Assembly (NCBI GenBank): GCA_900544985.1
Contig: UQXK01000025.1
Span: 1 to 25,061 of the forward strand
Origin: an uncultured Eubacteriales bacterium
Lineage (GTDB): Bacteria > Bacillota > Clostridia > Oscillospirales > CAG-272
Length of the DNA: 25,061 bases
Direction of reading: 5' to 3'
The translations under genes and the position numbers were made by a program. The notes beneath the pieces were generated by a model that ran no database searches, was not told the origin of the DNA, and was given only the letters and a program-made list of their open reading frames with translations. Below, in pieces: positions 1 to 9,958 of this stretch; positions within the stretch are counted from its first letter, which is position 1; each line of letters starts with the position of its first letter.

Positions 1-39
1 TTCTTTTGCCTACCTTTTCTTTCAAGAAAAGTAGGTCGA

Positions 40-134
40 GAAAAGTTTCTTGGAACTTCAAAAGCTTTGCCAAAACAAAGTGGTGCATTTGGCGGGAAAT
101 TCTTTGGCTTACCTTTCTTATAAGAAAGGTAAGT
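40..134 (+). repeat. dispersed palindromic repeat, copy 1
   Basis: This copy shares two exact blocks with the reverse complement of 24892-24991: 29 bases (41-69 matching 24960-24988) and 19 bases (100-118 matching 24910-24928). About 30 less conserved bases separate the blocks. It ends in a perfect inverted repeat at 108-133 (CTTACCTTTC with its complement). It lies in non-coding DNA and looks like a small dispersed intergenic element with several hairpins; no transposase is associated. Confidence 0.85.
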
Positions 135-140
135 AAAAAA

Positions 141-167
141 GACACGGTTTTCACCGTGTCCTTTTTT
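141..167 (+). terminator. bidirectional Rho-independent terminator
   Basis: An 8-bp perfect stem (GACACGGT with ACCGTGTC, loop of 4) is followed by C and six T on the plus strand and preceded by six A, so it could act both ways. It may end a plus-strand gene left of the window. Confidence 0.75.
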
Positions 168-419
168 CATAACAAATCCCCACCCAGCCGTGTACGCTCA
201 GATTAATCCCCTGCGTAAAGCAAGGACGGCGCCCTTCTCTTCTTGTTTTGTGCTCCCAACGTCCCGCAAAAATCGTGACAAAGCAGGATTTTTCGGGGAG
301 GTCTGCATACCGGCAAAAAGCAACAGGCTCCAATTGTAAGGTGTAGGTATAATGCAGAACATATCACGAGAGGGGCAGGAAATTTATCATATACAAATTA
401 TATGCTGTAAGATAATTTA

Positions 420-722
420 TTATTCGTCGTTTTCGATTTCATCGTAATCTATTTCGGAAAAAAATTCGTCCTCTATAAGATCGGCAACATAGTCATACTC
501 TTCATCGTCATCTATCGTGACAAGATTTGTATCGCCGTCTTCCGCATCCTCAGCTCTCAAAATAACATATGATTCATCGTCGTTATCTTCAAGAGGAATA
601 AGAGCATAATATTCTTTTCCGTTGTATTCCACTGTTCCTATGAGTTCAAAATCTATTTGAGATCCGTCCTCGTCGGTAAGAGAGATTATCTCTCTGTCAT
701 TATCACGGTTATTATCGTTCAT
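420..722 (-). CDS. DUF1292 family protein
   Basis: A 100-residue, very acidic protein with many Asp and Glu. It matches the DUF1292 (YrzB-like) pattern: an N-terminal ISLTDEDG stretch, a central VEYNGKEYYALIPLED beta strand region and an acidic C-terminal tail (FFSEIDYDEIENDE). The family is widespread in Bacillota and has no firmly known function. The start is an ATG preceded by AGGAGA at good spacing. A sigma-A-like promoter lies about 115 bases upstream, so it is probably transcribed alone. The usual ruvX-yrzL neighbours are not in this window. The family call rests on overall composition and pattern. Confidence 0.85.
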   Translation of the reverse strand: MNDNNRDNDREIISLTDEDGSQIDFELIGTVEYNGKEYYALIPLEDNDDESYVILRAEDAEDGDTNLVTIDDDEEYDYVADLIEDEFFSEIDYDEIENDE

Positions 723-837
723 GAAAATCTCCTAAAAGTATTTTCTTTACGTTTATATCGAAGCTGTCAAGCAAGGATAATATTTTCAAATCCGCCTGCA
801 AAGCTTTAAGTCTTAGCAAGCTTTTCTTTCTGAATTT

Positions 838-866
838 ATTATACCGCAAAAACGCCTTTTAGTCAA
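838..866 (-). promoter_or_regulatory. sigma-A-like promoter of DUF1292 gene
   Basis: TTGACT (861-866) and TATAAT (838-843) on the minus strand are separated by 17 bases. The inferred leader is about 108 nt and contains a small AAAGCTT/AAGCTTT hairpin. Confidence 0.8.
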
Positions 867-921
867 TATAAAACGAAAAGCATAGTCTGACATAATTTTG
901 TAAAACAAACTAAAATAAAGC

Positions 922-1497
922 TTATTCTTTAATATATTTCCAATATTTCACAAGATAGTCAAGTCCCGACCAAATTGTCATAACTATCATGAATAACATA
1001 AGGACATACGATATTATGTGATTGTTAAACACCGCAACATCGAACGCCGGCTCTATAATAGCGAATATTATAAAGAACATCTGAGTCGTTGTTTTTATCT
1101 TTCCGAGCATCGCCGCCGCGATAACAGAGCCGTCCGCGCTCGCCGCGACAAGACGCATAGATGTAACCGCAAGCTCGCGGAAAATAACGATAGATGTGGC
1201 AAACACAAGGAGTATGCCGTATACGCCTTCCCCTGCCGATGTAAACGAAAGGCAAAGAAGCGATGCCATAACTATAAACTTATCCGCAAGAGGATCGAGA
1301 AATTTTCCGAGATTGGTTACAAGCCCGCGCTTTCTCGCAATTTTTCCGTCGAGAAAATCGGTAAAAGAGGCAATCGCAAATATCGCCGCTGCGATTATGT
1401 ATCTCCACATGCCAAGCCCGAAGTCGCAAAGATAAACGACCATAAATACAGGAACAAGGATGACTCGCATAAGTGTAAGTTTATTCGGAAGATTCAT
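922..1497 (-). CDS. pgsA: CDP-diacylglycerol--glycerol-3-phosphate 3-phosphatidyltransferase
   Basis: This 191-residue integral membrane enzyme makes phosphatidylglycerol-phosphate from CDP-diacylglycerol and glycerol-3-phosphate, the committed step to phosphatidylglycerol and cardiolipin. The CDP-alcohol phosphotransferase signature is complete: D47, D50-G51, A54-R55, G64, D68 and D72 (DxxDGxxARx8Gx3Dx3D). Four to five hydrophobic segments follow, and the N-terminus MNLPNKLTLMR is typical of PgsA. Length is normal for the family. The ATG is preceded by AAAGGA about 9 bases upstream. It lies 19 bases after rimO and is probably the last gene of the cysS-rimO-pgsA operon; no clear terminator is seen after it. 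Other CDP-alcohol transferases such as phosphatidylserine synthase are possible but less likely from the N-terminus and length. Confidence 0.93.
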   Translation of the reverse strand: MNLPNKLTLMRVILVPVFMVVYLCDFGLGMWRYIIAAAIFAIASFTDFLDGKIARKRGLVTNLGKFLDPLADKFIVMASLLCLSFTSAGEGVYGILLVFATSIVIFRELAVTSMRLVAASADGSVIAAAMLGKIKTTTQMFFIIFAIIEPAFDVAVFNNHIISYVLMLFMIVMTIWSGLDYLVKYWKYIKE

Positions 1498-1516
1498 AAA
1501 AAACGTCCTTTCTTTA

Positions 1517-2863
1517 TTATCTTACAATATTTCCGATAAGGTCGTAATCAACGACATCATCGATTTTCACATCTACAAATTCGCCGGGTTTTATGCGTTT
1601 TTTGCCGATTTCGGGACGGAAATATACCTTTGTATCTATATCCGGTGCATCGGCGGTTCCTCTGCCGTAGTAAACTTCCGCCGCGGGATCATATGCCTCG
1701 CATATAACCTTAACGGTCTTGCCGATAAGCTCGCGGTTTTTCTCCTCGGTTATATGGAGCTGTTCGCGCATTATGATGTCGTATCTCTCTTGTTTTACCT
1801 GCTCGTCGACCTGATCCGGCATATCGTAAGCCGGAGTGTCCTCTTCGCGGGAATATGTAAACGCGCCGAGTCTGTCAAATTTCGTTTCCTTTACAAATTC
1901 GCAAAGTTCGGAAAATTCCTCTTCGGTCTCTCCCGGGAATCCGACCATGACCGTCGTTCTTATAACGATATCGGGGACGGCTTTGCGAAGTCTCGATATA
2001 GTATCCCGGATCATTTTCCCGTCGCCGTGCCTGTTCATTCGCTTTAAAACAGTGTCGCTTATATGCTGTATAGGAAGATCGATATACTTTACAAGACGGT
2101 CGTTTGTTCTGAATTCTTCAACGAGTTCATCCGTGATCTTATCCGGATAGCAATAAAGCAGTCTTATCCACGGAATCGACGTACCCTCGCATATTTCGCG
2201 TACAAGGCGAGCGAGAGAATACTCTTTGTAGAGATCAAGCCCGTAACGCGACGTATCCTGCGCAATAATGTTAAGCTCTTTTACGCCGAGAGATTCGAGC
2301 TCTTTCGCCTCTGCGACAAGATCCTCTATCGGACGGCTTCTGAATTTTCCGCGGATCGCGGGGATAGCGCAATATGTGCACTTGTTATCGCACCCCTCCC
2401 CGACTTTAAGATATGCTGTATACTCAGGCGTTGTTACTATTCTTTCTCCGCCGAGCATACAGGAATTTTTGTCGCCGAAGTGACTGTATTTTTTGTTTTC
2501 GAGTACAGATTCGACCGCTTCTTCTATTCTGTCCACGCTTCCGACGCCGATTATAGCGTCTACTTCGGGCATTTCTTCAAAAATGCTATCGCGGTAACGC
2601 TCGGAAAGACAACCCGCAACCACAATTCCCTTCAAATGTTCGTGTTCTTTAAGCCACGCGATATCGAGAATATTGTCTATCGATTCTTTCTTTGCGCTCT
2701 CTATAAAAGCGCAGGTGTTTATTATCACTACGTCAGCTTCCGTTTCATCGGGGGTTATGGAATATCCCGCGGAAGCAAGTCTTGCGAGCATGACCTCGGT
2801 ATCGAGAAGGTTTTTAGAGCACCCCAGCGATACAAAGCCGATTTTGATCTGATTTTTTTCCAT
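1517..2863 (-). CDS. rimO: ribosomal protein S12 methylthiotransferase RimO
   Basis: A radical-SAM methylthiotransferase that adds a methylthio group to an aspartate of ribosomal protein S12. The 448 residues show the N-terminal MTTase domain with cluster cysteines C15, C51 and C85 (context VSLGCSKN, NTCAFI, AGCLSERY), the radical-SAM CxxxCxxC at C158, C162 and C165, and a C-terminal TRAM domain near residues 375-448. VSLGCSKNLLDTE and the IGVGS context favour RimO over MiaB. The frame stays open 63 codons further upstream, to 3052, but that would run into cysS and has no family similarity. The chosen ATG at 2863 has GAAGG about 8 bases upstream. It sits between cysS and pgsA in the same direction. 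Confidence 0.95.
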   Translation of the reverse strand: MEKNQIKIGFVSLGCSKNLLDTEVMLARLASAGYSITPDETEADVVIINTCAFIESAKKESIDNILDIAWLKEHEHLKGIVVAGCLSERYRDSIFEEMPEVDAIIGVGSVDRIEEAVESVLENKKYSHFGDKNSCMLGGERIVTTPEYTAYLKVGEGCDNKCTYCAIPAIRGKFRSRPIEDLVAEAKELESLGVKELNIIAQDTSRYGLDLYKEYSLARLVREICEGTSIPWIRLLYCYPDKITDELVEEFRTNDRLVKYIDLPIQHISDTVLKRMNRHGDGKMIRDTISRLRKAVPDIVIRTTVMVGFPGETEEEFSELCEFVKETKFDRLGAFTYSREEDTPAYDMPDQVDEQVKQERYDIIMREQLHITEEKNRELIGKTVKVICEAYDPAAEVYYGRGTADAPDIDTKVYFRPEIGKKRIKPGEFVDVKIDDVVDYDLIGNIVR

Positions 2864-2943
2864 ATTGTAAACCTTCAAACTTTCAATAATGGTTTTTTCT
2901 CCGTCATTTTGATTAGAGCAATTTTTCCTGTCGCAAACACAGA

Positions 2944-2972
2944 TTTTTCCGCCGGTTCGAAAGGCGGAAAAT
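2944..2972 (-). other. hairpin in cysS-rimO spacer
   Basis: A 9-bp perfect stem (TTTTCCGCC with GGCGGAAAA, 2945-2953 and 2963-2971) lies between the cysS stop and the rimO start. No U-run follows on either strand, so it is more likely a processing or stability hairpin than a terminator. Confidence 0.5.
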
Positions 2973-2984
2973 CCGTCTTTGGTT

Positions 2985-4382
2985 TTAAGAACGGCTGTAT
3001 TTTGTGCCGTCGGGTGTATCCGTAAGAGTAATTCCTTTGGAGGAAAGTTCATTTCTTATCTCATCGGCGCGCGCGTAATTTTTCTCTTTTTTCGCGTTCT
3101 TTCTCTCTTCTATAAGAGCGAGTATCCATGCGTCGTCCTCAGAGCTTTCATTTTCCTCCGCCTTTGCATTTGCAAGACCGAGAGCAAGGACTTTATCGAA
3201 ATCCTCGGCAACAGCGCGCTTTGTGGAATCCGATATACTGTCCTTCAACATATCGTAAAGAACCGTAAGTCCCTGCGCCGTATTTATATCGCTGCCGACA
3301 GCTTCTATAAATTTTTCGCGGTAAGCTTCGACGACCGCCTTATCGGCTTCTCCGTCATCTTTAAGAGCGGTTATACGCTTTATGAGCTTGTCGTATGCCG
3401 CCTGCGCGTTTCCGAGCGTCTCATAAGAGAACACGAGCGGTTTGCGGTAATGGCTCTGCAAGCAGAAAAGTCTGTATGCGAGCGGTTTATATCCCTTTTC
3501 TTCGATAAGAGAAAGCGTCAGGAATTCTCCGTTCGATTTGCTCATTTTTCCTCTTTCATCGTTGAGGTGCTGAACATGATACCAGTAATTGCACCATTTG
3601 TGCCCGAGGTAAGCTTCGCTCTGCGCTATCTCATTTGTGTGGTGCGGGAAAATATTGTCCACTCCGCCGCAGTGTATATCGAGATATTCACCGAGGTTTT
3701 TCATGCTTATGCAAGAGCACTCTATGTGCCATCCGGGATATCCTACGCCCCAGGGGCTATCCCATTTGAGTTCCTGAGAATCAAATTTGGATTTTGTAAA
3801 CCAAAGAACAAAGTCGCTCTTGTTTTTCTTGTTCGAATCCTCCGACACATCGTCTCTGACGCCCACTTTGAGGTCGTCGGAGTTGTGCCCCGTAAGAGCA
3901 TAATAATCATTTACTTTCGATGTATCGAAATAAACATTGCCGCCCGCAAGATAAGCATAGCCTTTTTCTATAAGCGAGGAAATGACCTTAATAAAAGAAT
4001 CTATGCACGATGTTGCGGGTTCTACGACATCGGGCGTTCTGATATTCAATTTATCGCAATCGGCAAAAAATGCTTTTTTATAAAAATCCGCTATTTCCAT
4101 AACGGTTTTATGTTCGCGCTTGGCGCCTTTGAGCATTTTGTCTTCGCCCGTGTCGGCGTCACTCGTAAGATGTCCTACATCGGTTATATTCATTACGCGC
4201 TTGACGTCATATCCGTAATAACGAAGGAATCTGTCCAGAACATCTTCCATTATGTAAGTGCGGAGATTTCCGATATGCGCAAAATGATAAACAGTAGGAC
4301 CGCAGGTATACATTTTCACCTTTCCGTCTTCGTTGGGCACAAATTCTTCTACCTGTTTTGTAAGAGTATTGTAAAGTTTCAT
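2985..4382 (-). CDS. cysS: cysteinyl-tRNA synthetase
   Basis: A class I aminoacyl-tRNA synthetase that charges tRNA-Cys with cysteine. The 465 residues include the zinc ligands C27 (in YTCGPTVY), C222, H247 and E251, the HIGN box at 36-39, the GWHIECS motif at about 218-223 and the KMSKS loop at 279-283. Length is typical of CysRS. The ATG at 4382 is preceded by ACGGAGATTTTAT, a good ribosome binding site. Upstream is a structured leader with a terminator-like hairpin ending about 20 bases before the start. rimO follows 121 bases downstream on the same strand, so this is probably the first gene of cysS-rimO-pgsA. Confidence 0.97.
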   Translation of the reverse strand: MKLYNTLTKQVEEFVPNEDGKVKMYTCGPTVYHFAHIGNLRTYIMEDVLDRFLRYYGYDVKRVMNITDVGHLTSDADTGEDKMLKGAKREHKTVMEIADFYKKAFFADCDKLNIRTPDVVEPATSCIDSFIKVISSLIEKGYAYLAGGNVYFDTSKVNDYYALTGHNSDDLKVGVRDDVSEDSNKKNKSDFVLWFTKSKFDSQELKWDSPWGVGYPGWHIECSCISMKNLGEYLDIHCGGVDNIFPHHTNEIAQSEAYLGHKWCNYWYHVQHLNDERGKMSKSNGEFLTLSLIEEKGYKPLAYRLFCLQSHYRKPLVFSYETLGNAQAAYDKLIKRITALKDDGEADKAVVEAYREKFIEAVGSDINTAQGLTVLYDMLKDSISDSTKRAVAEDFDKVLALGLANAKAEENESSEDDAWILALIEERKNAKKEKNYARADEIRNELSSKGITLTDTPDGTKYSRS

Positions 4383-4399
4383 ATAAAATCTCCGTTTTT

Positions 4400-4440
4400 C
4401 AAAAATTCACCTTTGTCGATGAAAACTCGGCAAAGGTGAA
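4400..4440 (-). terminator. terminator-like hairpin in cysS leader
   Basis: On the minus strand, TTCACCTTTG (4440-4431) pairs with CAAAGGTGAA (4415-4406) over 10 bp, with an inner 3-bp CGA/TCG helix, and is followed by five T (4405-4401). It lies immediately upstream of the cysS ribosome binding site. It could end pckA readthrough or act as an attenuator. The 5' arm could instead pair with GGTGAA at 4507-4502, an alternative structure that would break the terminator. Confidence 0.65.
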
Positions 4441-4525
4441 CCTTTACTAAAAATTATTTAAAGTTCCGGCAAAAGAGTTTTCTCTCCTGCCGAAAAGTAT
4501 ATTCACCGCCATTGTGACAGCGTAG

Positions 4526-4531
4526 ATTATA
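4526..4531 (-). promoter_or_regulatory. possible -10 element for cysS
   Basis: TATAAT on the minus strand in an AT-rich stretch between pckA and cysS. No good -35 is seen at 17 bases; TTGAAT lies at 21. Transcription from here would give a leader of about 137 nt including the terminator-like hairpin. Confidence 0.4.
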
Positions 4532-4587
4532 CTTTAATTTTATAATTTATATATTCAATCCGCCGATTTATTAAGATGCGCTAAAAA

Positions 4588-6159
4588 TCAGGCTTTCGGG
4601 CCGGCGTTTACGATGTTTTCCGGCATATGAGAATATTTCTTGAAATTCTCCTGGAATTTCGCAGCAAGTGTTTTTGCGCTTGCTTCATAAGCAGCTTTGT
4701 CTGTCCATACGTTTCTGGGATCGAGAACTTCGTCGGGAACGTTCGGGCAGGTCTTCGGTATGTTGACATTGAATATAGGATCGAGCGTATATTCAACGTT
4801 GTCAAGCTCGCCGGAGAGAGCCGCGGAAACCATTGCTCTTGTATATTTGAGCTTCATTCTCGGAACGTCTCCTGCCTTGCCGCCGCACCAACCGGTGTTT
4901 ACAAGGAACACTTTCGCGCCTGTTTCTTTGAGCTTGTCGCCGAGCATCGTAGCATATACGCTGGGATCGAGCGGGAAGAAAGGAGCGCCGAAGAGCGTGG
5001 AGAATGTTGTCTGAGGCTCTGTTATGCCGCGTTCCGTACCTGCAAGTTTGCTTGTGTAACCGGAAACGAAGTGATACATAGCCATATCGTTATCGAGCTT
5101 GGATATCGGAGGGATAACACCGAAAGCGTCAGCCGTAAGGAAGATTATCGTAGAGGGTTTGCCGCCTACGCCGGGGATAGCCGCATTGGGTATGTAATCG
5201 ATAGGATATCCTGCGCGTGTATTCTCTGTAAGAGAACCGTCGTCGTAATTCGGAACGCCGTTGTCGTCAACGATTACGTTTTCAAGAAGCGTACCGAATT
5301 TGATAGCGCCGTATATTTCGGGTTCATGTTCCTTGGAAAGGTTGATACATTTAGCATAGCATCCGCCTTCTATGTTGAACACGCCGTCGTCGGACCAGCC
5401 GTGCTCGTCGTCGCCGATAAGCTTACGTGCGGGGTCTGCGGAAAGAGTTGTTTTACCTGTTCCGGAAAGTCCGAAGAATACAGCGGAATCGCCGTTGTCG
5501 CCGATGTTTGCGGAGCAGTGCATGGAAAGTATGCCCTTCTTGGGAAGAACATAGTTCATAACCGAGAATACGCTCTTCTTGATTTCGCCGGAATACTGGC
5601 TTCCTGCGATGAGAACGAGATGAGCCTCATAGTCGATGGCGATAAGCGCTTCGCTGTTTGTGCCGTCTACTTCGGGTACGCATTTGAAGCCGGGAGCCGC
5701 GATGATCTCGAAATCGGGTGTGAAGTCATCGAGCTGTTCTTCCGTAGGACGTATAAGAAGCTGATGAATGAACATATTCTGAGAAGCGAGCTCGTTTACT
5801 ATACGGAACTTCTGTGTATATTTGGGGTCTGCGCCTGCAAAGCCGTCGAATACGAATATCTCTTTGTTTTGGAGATATGCGAGCATTTTTGCTTTGATAG
5901 CGTCGAATTTCTCTTTTTCGATCGGTCTGTTGATCTTGCCCCATGCAATGTCGTTATGTATTGTGGGAGTATCAACGATAAATTTGTCGTCAGGCGAACG
6001 ACCCGTGTATTTGCCTGTTTCAACAACGAGAGCGCCGGTGTCGGAAAGTGTTCCCTCGCCGCGTTCAAGTGCTGCCATTGTGAGTTCCGGAACGGAAAGG
6101 TTGCGGTAAACAACGCCGTCTCCGGCAATTCCCAAATCGATGGGAGTCAAGTTTTTCAT
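4588..6159 (-). CDS. pckA: phosphoenolpyruvate carboxykinase (ATP)
   Basis: This enzyme interconverts oxaloacetate plus ATP with phosphoenolpyruvate, CO2 and ADP in the cytosol. In anaerobes it often runs in the carboxylating direction. The 523 residues carry R54 in YTGRSPDDKF, Y189 and K194/K195 in SQYSGEIKK, H214, the kinase-1a P-loop GLSGTGKTT at 230-238, kinase-2 LIGDDEHGW at 247-255 with metal-binding aspartates, and the late motif TENTRAGYPIDYIPN. Length is typical of the ATP-dependent family. The ATG is preceded by TTGGAGGACCTTAA. It has its own promoter about 43 bases upstream and is probably monocistronic; readthrough into cysS is possible. Confidence 0.97.
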   Translation of the reverse strand: MKNLTPIDLGIAGDGVVYRNLSVPELTMAALERGEGTLSDTGALVVETGKYTGRSPDDKFIVDTPTIHNDIAWGKINRPIEKEKFDAIKAKMLAYLQNKEIFVFDGFAGADPKYTQKFRIVNELASQNMFIHQLLIRPTEEQLDDFTPDFEIIAAPGFKCVPEVDGTNSEALIAIDYEAHLVLIAGSQYSGEIKKSVFSVMNYVLPKKGILSMHCSANIGDNGDSAVFFGLSGTGKTTLSADPARKLIGDDEHGWSDDGVFNIEGGCYAKCINLSKEHEPEIYGAIKFGTLLENVIVDDNGVPNYDDGSLTENTRAGYPIDYIPNAAIPGVGGKPSTIIFLTADAFGVIPPISKLDNDMAMYHFVSGYTSKLAGTERGITEPQTTFSTLFGAPFFPLDPSVYATMLGDKLKETGAKVFLVNTGWCGGKAGDVPRMKLKYTRAMVSAALSGELDNVEYTLDPIFNVNIPKTCPNVPDEVLDPRNVWTDKAAYEASAKTLAAKFQENFKKYSHMPENIVNAGPKA

Positions 6160-6201
6160 TTAAGGTCCTCCAAGTTAAATATCAAGTTTGATTATGTGAA
6201 T

Positions 6202-6231
6202 AGTATATCACAAATCGTTTTGAAAAGTAAA
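6202..6231 (-). promoter_or_regulatory. putative pckA promoter
   Basis: TTTACT (6226-6231) and TATACT (6202-6207) on the minus strand with an 18-base spacer, about 43 bases upstream of the pckA ATG. Confidence 0.55.
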
Positions 6232-6298
6232 TAGTTTTCAAAAAAATGTTTGTAAAAGTTCACGATTTCAACACACTTTTTTTAGTATAAAACATACA

Positions 6299-6327
6299 AA
6301 AACGCCGTTTTGAAAACGGCGTTTTTG
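6299..6327 (-). terminator. Rho-independent terminator after acp
   Basis: A near-perfect palindrome AAAAACGCCGTTTT with its complement, rich in G+C at the core and ending in a T-run on either strand. It lies about 22 bases after the acp stop and upstream of the pckA promoter. Confidence 0.85.
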
Positions 6328-6349
6328 TAATACTGTTTTAATTTAAATC

Positions 6350-6580
6350 TCAGTCTTTCGTCTTGTCGGAAAGATAGTTTGCAACGTCTCCGACAGTGAG
6401 CAGTGCGCGCATATCTTCTTCTTCGAACGTTACTCCGAATTTATCCTCACAGATAAAAACAAGATCGGCAAGTTCAAGAGAGTTTATGCCAAGATCATTT
6501 ACGAATTCCGCTTCGGGCGTGATTTTTTCCTCGTCGATGCTGAATTCCTCCGCAAGGATTTTTTTGATTTCGTCAAACAT
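6350..6580 (-). CDS. acpP: acyl carrier protein
   Basis: A 76-residue acidic four-helix carrier protein. The phosphopantetheine serine is S34 in LGINSLELADL, where most fatty-acid ACPs have DSL; here Asn replaces Asp. The rest (EEKITPEAEFVNDLG, the C-terminal TVGDVANYL) follows the ACP fold, and length is standard. The ATG has AAGGAG 7 bases upstream. It lies 27 bases after an AMP-forming acyl ligase in the same operon and no fab genes are near, so it may be a specialised carrier loaded by that ligase rather than the housekeeping AcpP. The gene symbol denotes the family, not proven housekeeping function. Confidence 0.9.
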   Translation of the reverse strand: MFDEIKKILAEEFSIDEEKITPEAEFVNDLGINSLELADLVFICEDKFGVTFEEEDMRALLTVGDVANYLSDKTKD

Positions 6581-6607
6581 TGTAAATCTCCTTAAAAAGC
6601 TTCGTGT

Positions 6608-8320
<1,713 letters not shown>

Positions 8321-8421
8321 AAAAAGCACCCTCTTTCTCAACGTGTTTTACATTTGTATAATCAAGCATTTTCAATTTCGAAGAAGTGAAGTTTTTTACA
8401 CATCAACATCACATATCTAAC

Positions 8422-8450
8422 ATTATATAAAAACACACTATATTTGTCAA
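8422..8450 (-). promoter_or_regulatory. consensus promoter of acyl ligase-acp operon
   Basis: TTGACA (8445-8450) and TATAAT (8422-8427) on the minus strand, exactly 17 bases apart: a full sigma-A consensus. The leader is about 95 nt. Confidence 0.9.
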
Positions 8451-8505
8451 GTTTTAATTTAAAGCAGCGTAAAACTATATTTTGTCATTTTGCATGGAAA
8501 GGTTT

Positions 8506-8946
8506 TCAGAGCAAAAAAGATTCTCCGTCTTCGGGGCAGAAAAACTCCGTTGCATCATCCGATGTAAAGATAGTGAGCAGTTTTTCAAACTCCGGAGCAA
8601 GACTATATTTGTTTATATCTTCCCGCTTTATCCAGAATACTTTTCCCTCCGCAGAAGAGGTTATCTCGCCCGAAAAAATCTTCGTTTTATATAATAGCAC
8701 AACGTAGCGCTCGTTTTTTTCTGTGAAAAATTGTTTTACCCCGCAGAGCTTCGGTGAAAATATATCGAGCCCCGTCTCTTCCTTTACTTCTCTTATTACA
8801 GAGAGAGTAAAAGGCTCTCTTTCTTTCACATGGCCTCCCGGAAATGCGATACCGCAAAAATCAGACTTCACCCTGTCCTCGACAAGTATGTTTCCGTCCT
8901 CATCGTACACCATGCACATATTTGTAAACACTGCTTTTTCCGACAT
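8506..8946 (-). CDS. Nudix hydrolase, MutT/8-oxo-dGTP diphosphatase type
   Basis: A 146-residue Nudix protein that would hydrolyse a nucleoside diphosphate linked to another group. The Nudix box is intact: G38-x5-E44-x7-R52-E53-x-x-E56-E57-x-G59-L60. The N-terminal beta strands (TNMCMVYDEDGNILVEDR) and the GGHVKERE context resemble MutT/YjhB-type 8-oxo-dGTP diphosphatases common in Clostridia, but substrate cannot be read from sequence. The ATG has GGAAGAG close upstream. It lies 112 bases after the GNAT gene on the same strand and may be co-transcribed with it; no strong promoter of its own is seen. Confidence 0.9.
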   Translation of the reverse strand: MSEKAVFTNMCMVYDEDGNILVEDRVKSDFCGIAFPGGHVKEREPFTLSVIREVKEETGLDIFSPKLCGVKQFFTEKNERYVVLLYKTKIFSGEITSSAEGKVFWIKREDINKYSLAPEFEKLLTIFTSDDATEFFCPEDGESFLL

Positions 8947-9058
8947 AATCTCTTCCCGAATATAACAAAAAATTCACTCGCGGCAAGCTCGAATCTCACC
9001 GCGGACAGGCAATTTATATTTATGTATAAAATGCAAGAAAATCAAGTAGCAAACGAGT

Positions 9059-9841
9059 TTATAATGTATTGTCATTCATCTTGTCCACAAACTCGATATC
9101 CCTTGCCGTAAGCTCTACCCACGCAGGTCTGTAACCGCACTTCAATGCGCTTTTCACGGATTTTATATTGGACCACGCCGCGCAATAAAACGGCACCTTA
9201 CCAAGGGCGAATATCTCTTCCGTCAAACGGCTTATAAGCGCCGTGCCTATTCCGCGGCGCCTGTATTCGGGAAGAACGTCTATTCCTATCTGATACATCG
9301 TATCGCAATCCGCAGACGCGCCGGCAAGCGCTATCAGCTTTTGCCCGTCATAAGCGCCCACGCCTATGACATCCTTTTCTTTTCTCGCTTCGCAAAGAGC
9401 GTTTCCCCACTCCGGTTTATAAAGTTCCTTAAAATCTTCTTTAAAAAGCACTTTCGTTTCATAATCGCAGGAAAATTTTCCAATCTTTGTGACATCGGGA
9501 AGAAAATATTCCGCCATAAAGCAAACTTTAAGTCCGTATTTCAAAAGCTTGTCGTTCAGAACATTCATATTCGGGGTCTCAAAGCAACGCTCTGTCTGAT
9601 ATTTGTTTATATAATCCTTCACATCGTCGAAAGTGCGCTCGCTTGTCTGTGCGACGATATTATAACCGTAAGAAACAAGGTCACACTCAAACGGAAGCGG
9701 CAGATACGCTCTTGCCCGCTCATCTTTTTTTGAAATAAATATCTTGTTTTCGGCGGACAGAAAATCCTCCGCGGAACAGCCGCAATCAACGGCAGACTGC
9801 GCAAGAGCTATATCGAATATTTTCTTATTATCGAATTTCAT
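9059..9841 (-). CDS. GNAT family N-acetyltransferase
   Basis: A 260-residue protein with a C-terminal GNAT acetyl-CoA-binding motif, QIGIDVLPEYRRRGIGTAL, at about 184-202, followed by the fourth strand region with FYCAAWSNIKS. The N-terminal 140 residues (MKFDNKKIFDIALAQSAVDCGC...) match a Clostridia pattern that precedes a GNAT domain, but I do not recognise a defined family. The substrate is unknown. The start is the ATG at 9841, with CGGAGAT 8 bases upstream. The frame is open a further 41 codons to 9964, into repeat DNA, with no better start. Confidence 0.82.
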   Translation of the reverse strand: MKFDNKKIFDIALAQSAVDCGCSAEDFLSAENKIFISKKDERARAYLPLPFECDLVSYGYNIVAQTSERTFDDVKDYINKYQTERCFETPNMNVLNDKLLKYGLKVCFMAEYFLPDVTKIGKFSCDYETKVLFKEDFKELYKPEWGNALCEARKEKDVIGVGAYDGQKLIALAGASADCDTMYQIGIDVLPEYRRRGIGTALISRLTEEIFALGKVPFYCAAWSNIKSVKSALKCGYRPAWVELTARDIEFVDKMNDNTL

Positions 9842-9958
9842 ATAGATATCTCCGTGATTTTTATGACAGTAGAAATTCCGGGTGTTTTTACCGATTTTAA
9901 TATACATAAATCGGATACTGTTATGCCATTTTTCAGTTAAATTAAAAATTTCCGCTTT

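Larger units (their letters stand above)
1..419. other. gene-free repeat region
   Basis: No credible gene is seen in these 419 bases. The first 170 hold a hairpin (9-35, stem with one bulged C), copy 1 of a repeat also present at the right end of the window, and a terminator. The remainder (170-419) has open frames on both strands, but they lack ribosome binding sites and recognisable protein features. What lies to the left is outside the window. Confidence 0.6.

Noticed and set aside
151..333. 60-codon minus-strand open frame in the left repeat region
   Set aside because: No ribosome binding site or recognised family; it overlaps the terminator and a low-complexity intergenic stretch.
2864..3052. 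63-residue N-terminal extension of RimO
   Set aside because: It would overlap the cysS end and has no family similarity, while a well-placed ATG with ribosome binding site lies at 2863.
2979..4439. 486-codon open frame antisense to cysS
   Set aside because: Same reason: cysS on the other strand has all class I synthetase motifs, and this frame has no ribosome binding site or domain.
4383..4587. T-box riboswitch upstream of cysS
   Set aside because: No AGGGUGGNACCGCG-like T-box sequence or specifier stem can be seen in the leader.
4627..6234. 535-codon open frame antisense to pckA
   Set aside because: It mirrors a gene with complete catalytic motifs, is rich in Cys, Arg and Phe as expected of antisense translation, and matches no family.
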